From contig NZ_FNSD01000001.1 of NCBI RefSeq assembly GCF_900105625.1, forward strand, positions 2,728,001-2,792,000: 64,000 nt of DNA, in the 5' to 3' direction. Every line of letters begins with the position of its first letter. The first letter of the stretch is position 1. A model generated the notes under the pieces. The model made no database searches. It was not told the DNA's origin and worked only from the letters and a program-made list of their open reading frames with translations. Made by a program: the position numbers and the translations under genes. Source of the DNA: Terriglobus roseus (GTDB taxonomy: Bacteria > Acidobacteriota > Terriglobia > Terriglobales > Acidobacteriaceae). Positions 62,090 to 64,000 of the stretch are shown here, in pieces.

Positions 62090-63295
62090 TTGAAGCTGAC
62101 TGATACGCGTATCAAGAAAGCAAAGTTTGGGGAGAAGAACGTTCGTCTACCCGATGGCGGTGGTCTTTTTCTCCTTCTAACCCCTGCAAAGGGACGGCTT
62201 TGGCGTTGGAAATACCGCTTCCAGGGCAAGGAGAAGCTGATGACCTTCGGGACATATCCTGAGGTGACGCTTGCCGCGGTACGCGTGAAGCATAGTGCAG
62301 CAAGGAAGCTCTTGAAAGAGGGTCATGACCCGATGGCTGAGCGGAAAGCGACACGCGCAGCCGCAGAGGGTATCAACCGAGACTCCTTCAAAAAGATCGC
62401 AGAGCAGTGGCATGAACACTGGGCGGTTGGAAAAAGCGAGCGACATGCGGATGCTGTTCTCCGGCGGCTAAAGGCCGATGTATTTCCTGCTTTTGGGGCG
62501 CGTTCGATCCGCGAGATCGAAGCGCCAACACTGGTCGCTATGGTCAAAACGATCGAGGAGCGCGGCGCGAACGACATCGCCAAACGTGCACTGGAAACGA
62601 CCGGGCAGGTCTTCCGCTATGCGATCGCTCACGGATTCGCAAGCCGGAATCCTGCAGCAGATTTCAAGCCTGCCGACGTCCTGAAATCCGCTAAGAAGAC
62701 AAACTATGCCCGGGTCGATGCAAAGCAGCTACCCGCACTCTTGCGCAGCATTGAGATCTACCAGGGGACCCCAGTGACTCGGCTTGCAATCAAGCTCCTT
62801 GCGCATACCTTCGTGCGCACAGGCGAACTCATTGGTGGACTCTGGAGCGAGATCGATTTTGAAGAGAAGCGTTGGACTATCCCAGCAGAGCGGATGAAGA
62901 TGCGAACGCAACACATCATCCCGCTCTCGACGCAGTCGATCGAGATTTTAGAGCTGCTTCGGCAGCTCACCGGTGACGCTAAGCTCCTTCTCCCAGGCGA
63001 CAGGCTGAAGGAGAAGCCGATGTCGAACAACACGGTCCTCGTAGCTCTTGCGCGGATGGGTTACCGCGGCATCATGACCGGCCACGGGTTCCGAGGGCTG
63101 GCTTCGACGGTCTTACACGAGCAGGCATTCCCACACGAACACATCGAGCTGCAGCTCGCGCATGCGCCGCGGAATGCAGTCAGCGCGGCCTATAACCACG
63201 CTCTTTATATCGCGCCTCGCGTCAAAATGATGCAGTGGTGGAGCGACTATCTCGAAGCGCAGCAGCGTGGCAAAACACCACAGCCGAACTCGTAG
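62090..63295 (+). CDS. int: Tyrosine integrase, P4 type
   Basis: 401 residues. N-terminal DUF4102 arm-binding domain (MKLTDTRIKKAKFGEKNVRLPDGGGLFLLL and FGTYPEVTLAAVR), a SAM-like core-binding domain (about 95-190) and the catalytic domain with Arg in HTFVRTGELIG, H-x-x-R in GHGFRGLAS and the nucleophilic Tyr in SAAYNHALY. TTG start at 62090. The position, 185 bases after the 3' end of tRNA-Ser, is classic for P4-like islands. The catalytic residues are intact, so the element may still be mobile; its right end is beyond the window. Confidence 0.95.
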   Translation: MKLTDTRIKKAKFGEKNVRLPDGGGLFLLLTPAKGRLWRWKYRFQGKEKLMTFGTYPEVTLAAVRVKHSAARKLLKEGHDPMAERKATRAAAEGINRDSFKKIAEQWHEHWAVGKSERHADAVLRRLKADVFPAFGARSIREIEAPTLVAMVKTIEERGANDIAKRALETTGQVFRYAIAHGFASRNPAADFKPADVLKSAKKTNYARVDAKQLPALLRSIEIYQGTPVTRLAIKLLAHTFVRTGELIGGLWSEIDFEEKRWTIPAERMKMRTQHIIPLSTQSIEILELLRQLTGDAKLLLPGDRLKEKPMSNNTVLVALARMGYRGIMTGHGFRGLASTVLHEQAFPHEHIELQLAHAPRNAVSAAYNHALYIAPRVKMMQWWSDYLEAQQRGKTPQPNS

Positions 63296-63302
63296 ATAGC
63301 CA

Positions 63303-63830
63303 TCAGTGTTTGGGCAAAGCGGCTCCGTACTGGAATGCAATCTTCTGCACGACGGCAAACGTGGAACTGATGCGCTGCGATGCATTCGATTCCATTTGGG
63401 CCAAGCCTGCATCGGAACGAAGAAGGTCCTCCACGGGTGTTTCGCTTGAGCCGTTTGCCGATGCGAACAGAGACCTTATAAGGGTGCTCTCGATGGATCC
63501 ATCACTTGCCAACTCAGAACGGGCTTGCCTAGCGCGCGCAAGCTCCAGCCAGGCGTCGGTGTGGTCCAAGTAGGCGGAGCGAAACTCAGGCGGACACTCT
63601 GAGGTGTCGATGTTTTTCATCGCGCTTACGCGCTGCGGCAAGTCCCTGATCGCACTAGTCCGATCGTCCAGCTGAAGGACGCGTTCGACGGCCGCTTTGT
63701 ACTGCAGGCGCTGAGCTTCGACTCGACTCTGCTCCAAGCGCTGCTGTGCTGCCACCACTTCGTCAGCAGTGGGCCCGCATCCTGATGTAAAACACAAGCC
63801 GATGACGAGAATCGCTCCAAAAATACGCAT
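63303..63830 (-). CDS. Putative lipoprotein within the integrated element
   Basis: 175 residues. A lipoprotein signal with lipobox TSGC (MRIFGAILVIGLCFTSGCG), then a helical, charged region (about 25-130; VVAAQQRLEQSRVEAQRLQYKAAVERVLQ) likely to form a coiled coil. GGAGG lies just before the ATG at 63830. It converges with int, 7 bases apart. Function unknown; it belongs to the cargo of the integrated element. Confidence 0.75.
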   Translation of the reverse strand: MRIFGAILVIGLCFTSGCGPTADEVVAAQQRLEQSRVEAQRLQYKAAVERVLQLDDRTSAIRDLPQRVSAMKNIDTSECPPEFRSAYLDHTDAWLELARARQARSELASDGSIESTLIRSLFASANGSSETPVEDLLRSDAGLAQMESNASQRISSTFAVVQKIAFQYGAALPKH

Positions 63831-63970
63831 ATATCCTCCAGAGGAGCGAAGGCGATGTCTCGTCCAGCGGTGCTAGTATGCGGACATTCCACGCTCATCT
63901 GTTCTTTGCGAAATAAGTCGGTGAGAACCGTCAGAGCTATCGGTGCCCATCCTTAGGAGAAGGTGCAGTC

Positions 63971-64000
63971 ATGGACTCTCTATCGAAACAGCAGCATTTG
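63971..64000 (+). CDS. Start of a gene running off the right edge
   Basis: ATG at 63971 with AGGAGAAGG about 10 bases upstream, open to the window end (MDSLSKQQHL). Too short to identify. Confidence 0.45.
   Translation, partial: MDSLSKQQHL

Noticed and set aside
1-64000. CRISPR array
   Set aside because: No series of regularly spaced identical repeats was seen. The repeated elements are dispersed palindromes without spacers.

Overview
The window looks like chromosomal DNA from an acidobacterium of the Terriglobus/Granulicella/Edaphobacter type. The grounds are three large Oar-like TonB-dependent receptors with an N-terminal carboxypeptidase-regulatory-like domain and no SusD partner, a secreted nuclease with choice-of-anchor D repeats, moderately high GC, and many dispersed palindromic repeats between genes. 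This assignment is inference from gene style; no database search was run.

Layout. 1-2.6 kb: 5' part of yidC, a lipocalin and a ribokinase. 2.6-13.8 kb: a hexuronate (galacturonate/glucuronate) catabolic locus. One leftward operon reads exuT, SDR dehydrogenase, uxaE, larA-like, larE, larB, second sugar-acid MFS transporter. It is divergent from a FadR/GntR-type regulator, and uxaC lies beyond that. The notable point is that a nickel-pincer (LarA-type) 2-hydroxyacid racemase/epimerase and two of its cofactor-maturation proteins sit inside a uronate operon, while larC is absent from the window. 13.5-26 kb: an outer-membrane protein remnant and three tandem TonB-dependent receptors (the second and third are close paralogues), each followed by a terminator. 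26-31.4 kb: amidase, glyoxalase-fold protein, small DUF5076-like protein, dnaB and manA. 31.5-43.4 kb: DUF885 protein, a galactose cluster (galT, galK, divergent GH27 alpha-galactosidase), CDF metal exporter, two small membrane proteins, sthA, a Tat-exported GH28 polygalacturonase and an exported RidA protein.

43.5-47.95 kb is an accessory patch with lower-GC, atypical genes. It holds an HNH nuclease overlapped by a small partner gene, a frameshifted orphan gene translationally coupled to another orphan, and a duplication with near-identical segments plus a truncated gene copy. 48-61.7 kb returns to core genes: lepA, an RlmI-like methyltransferase, an ExeM-like secreted nuclease, mutY, osmC, a GalE-like epimerase, a TPR/GT41 glycosyltransferase, and an SRPBCC-ArsR pair with two matching operator palindromes. 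At 61.8 kb a tRNA-Ser(GCT) is followed directly by a P4-type integrase, marking the left edge of an integrated element that runs off the window.

How it fits together. GH28 would release galacturonate from pectin. The receptors are candidates for outer-membrane uptake. ExuT would import uronates, UxaC isomerise them, UxaE interconvert tagaturonate and fructuronate, and the SDR plausibly reduce the keto-acid to an aldonate. The LarA homologue could then epimerise the aldonate at C2 (for example D-mannonate and D-gluconate). The gal cluster and GH27 handle galactosides from the same plant polysaccharides. A family of palindromic elements (cores such as GGGGCACCC and GGCTGAAGCC) fills many intergenic gaps, and one copy lies in frame inside an MFS transporter gene.
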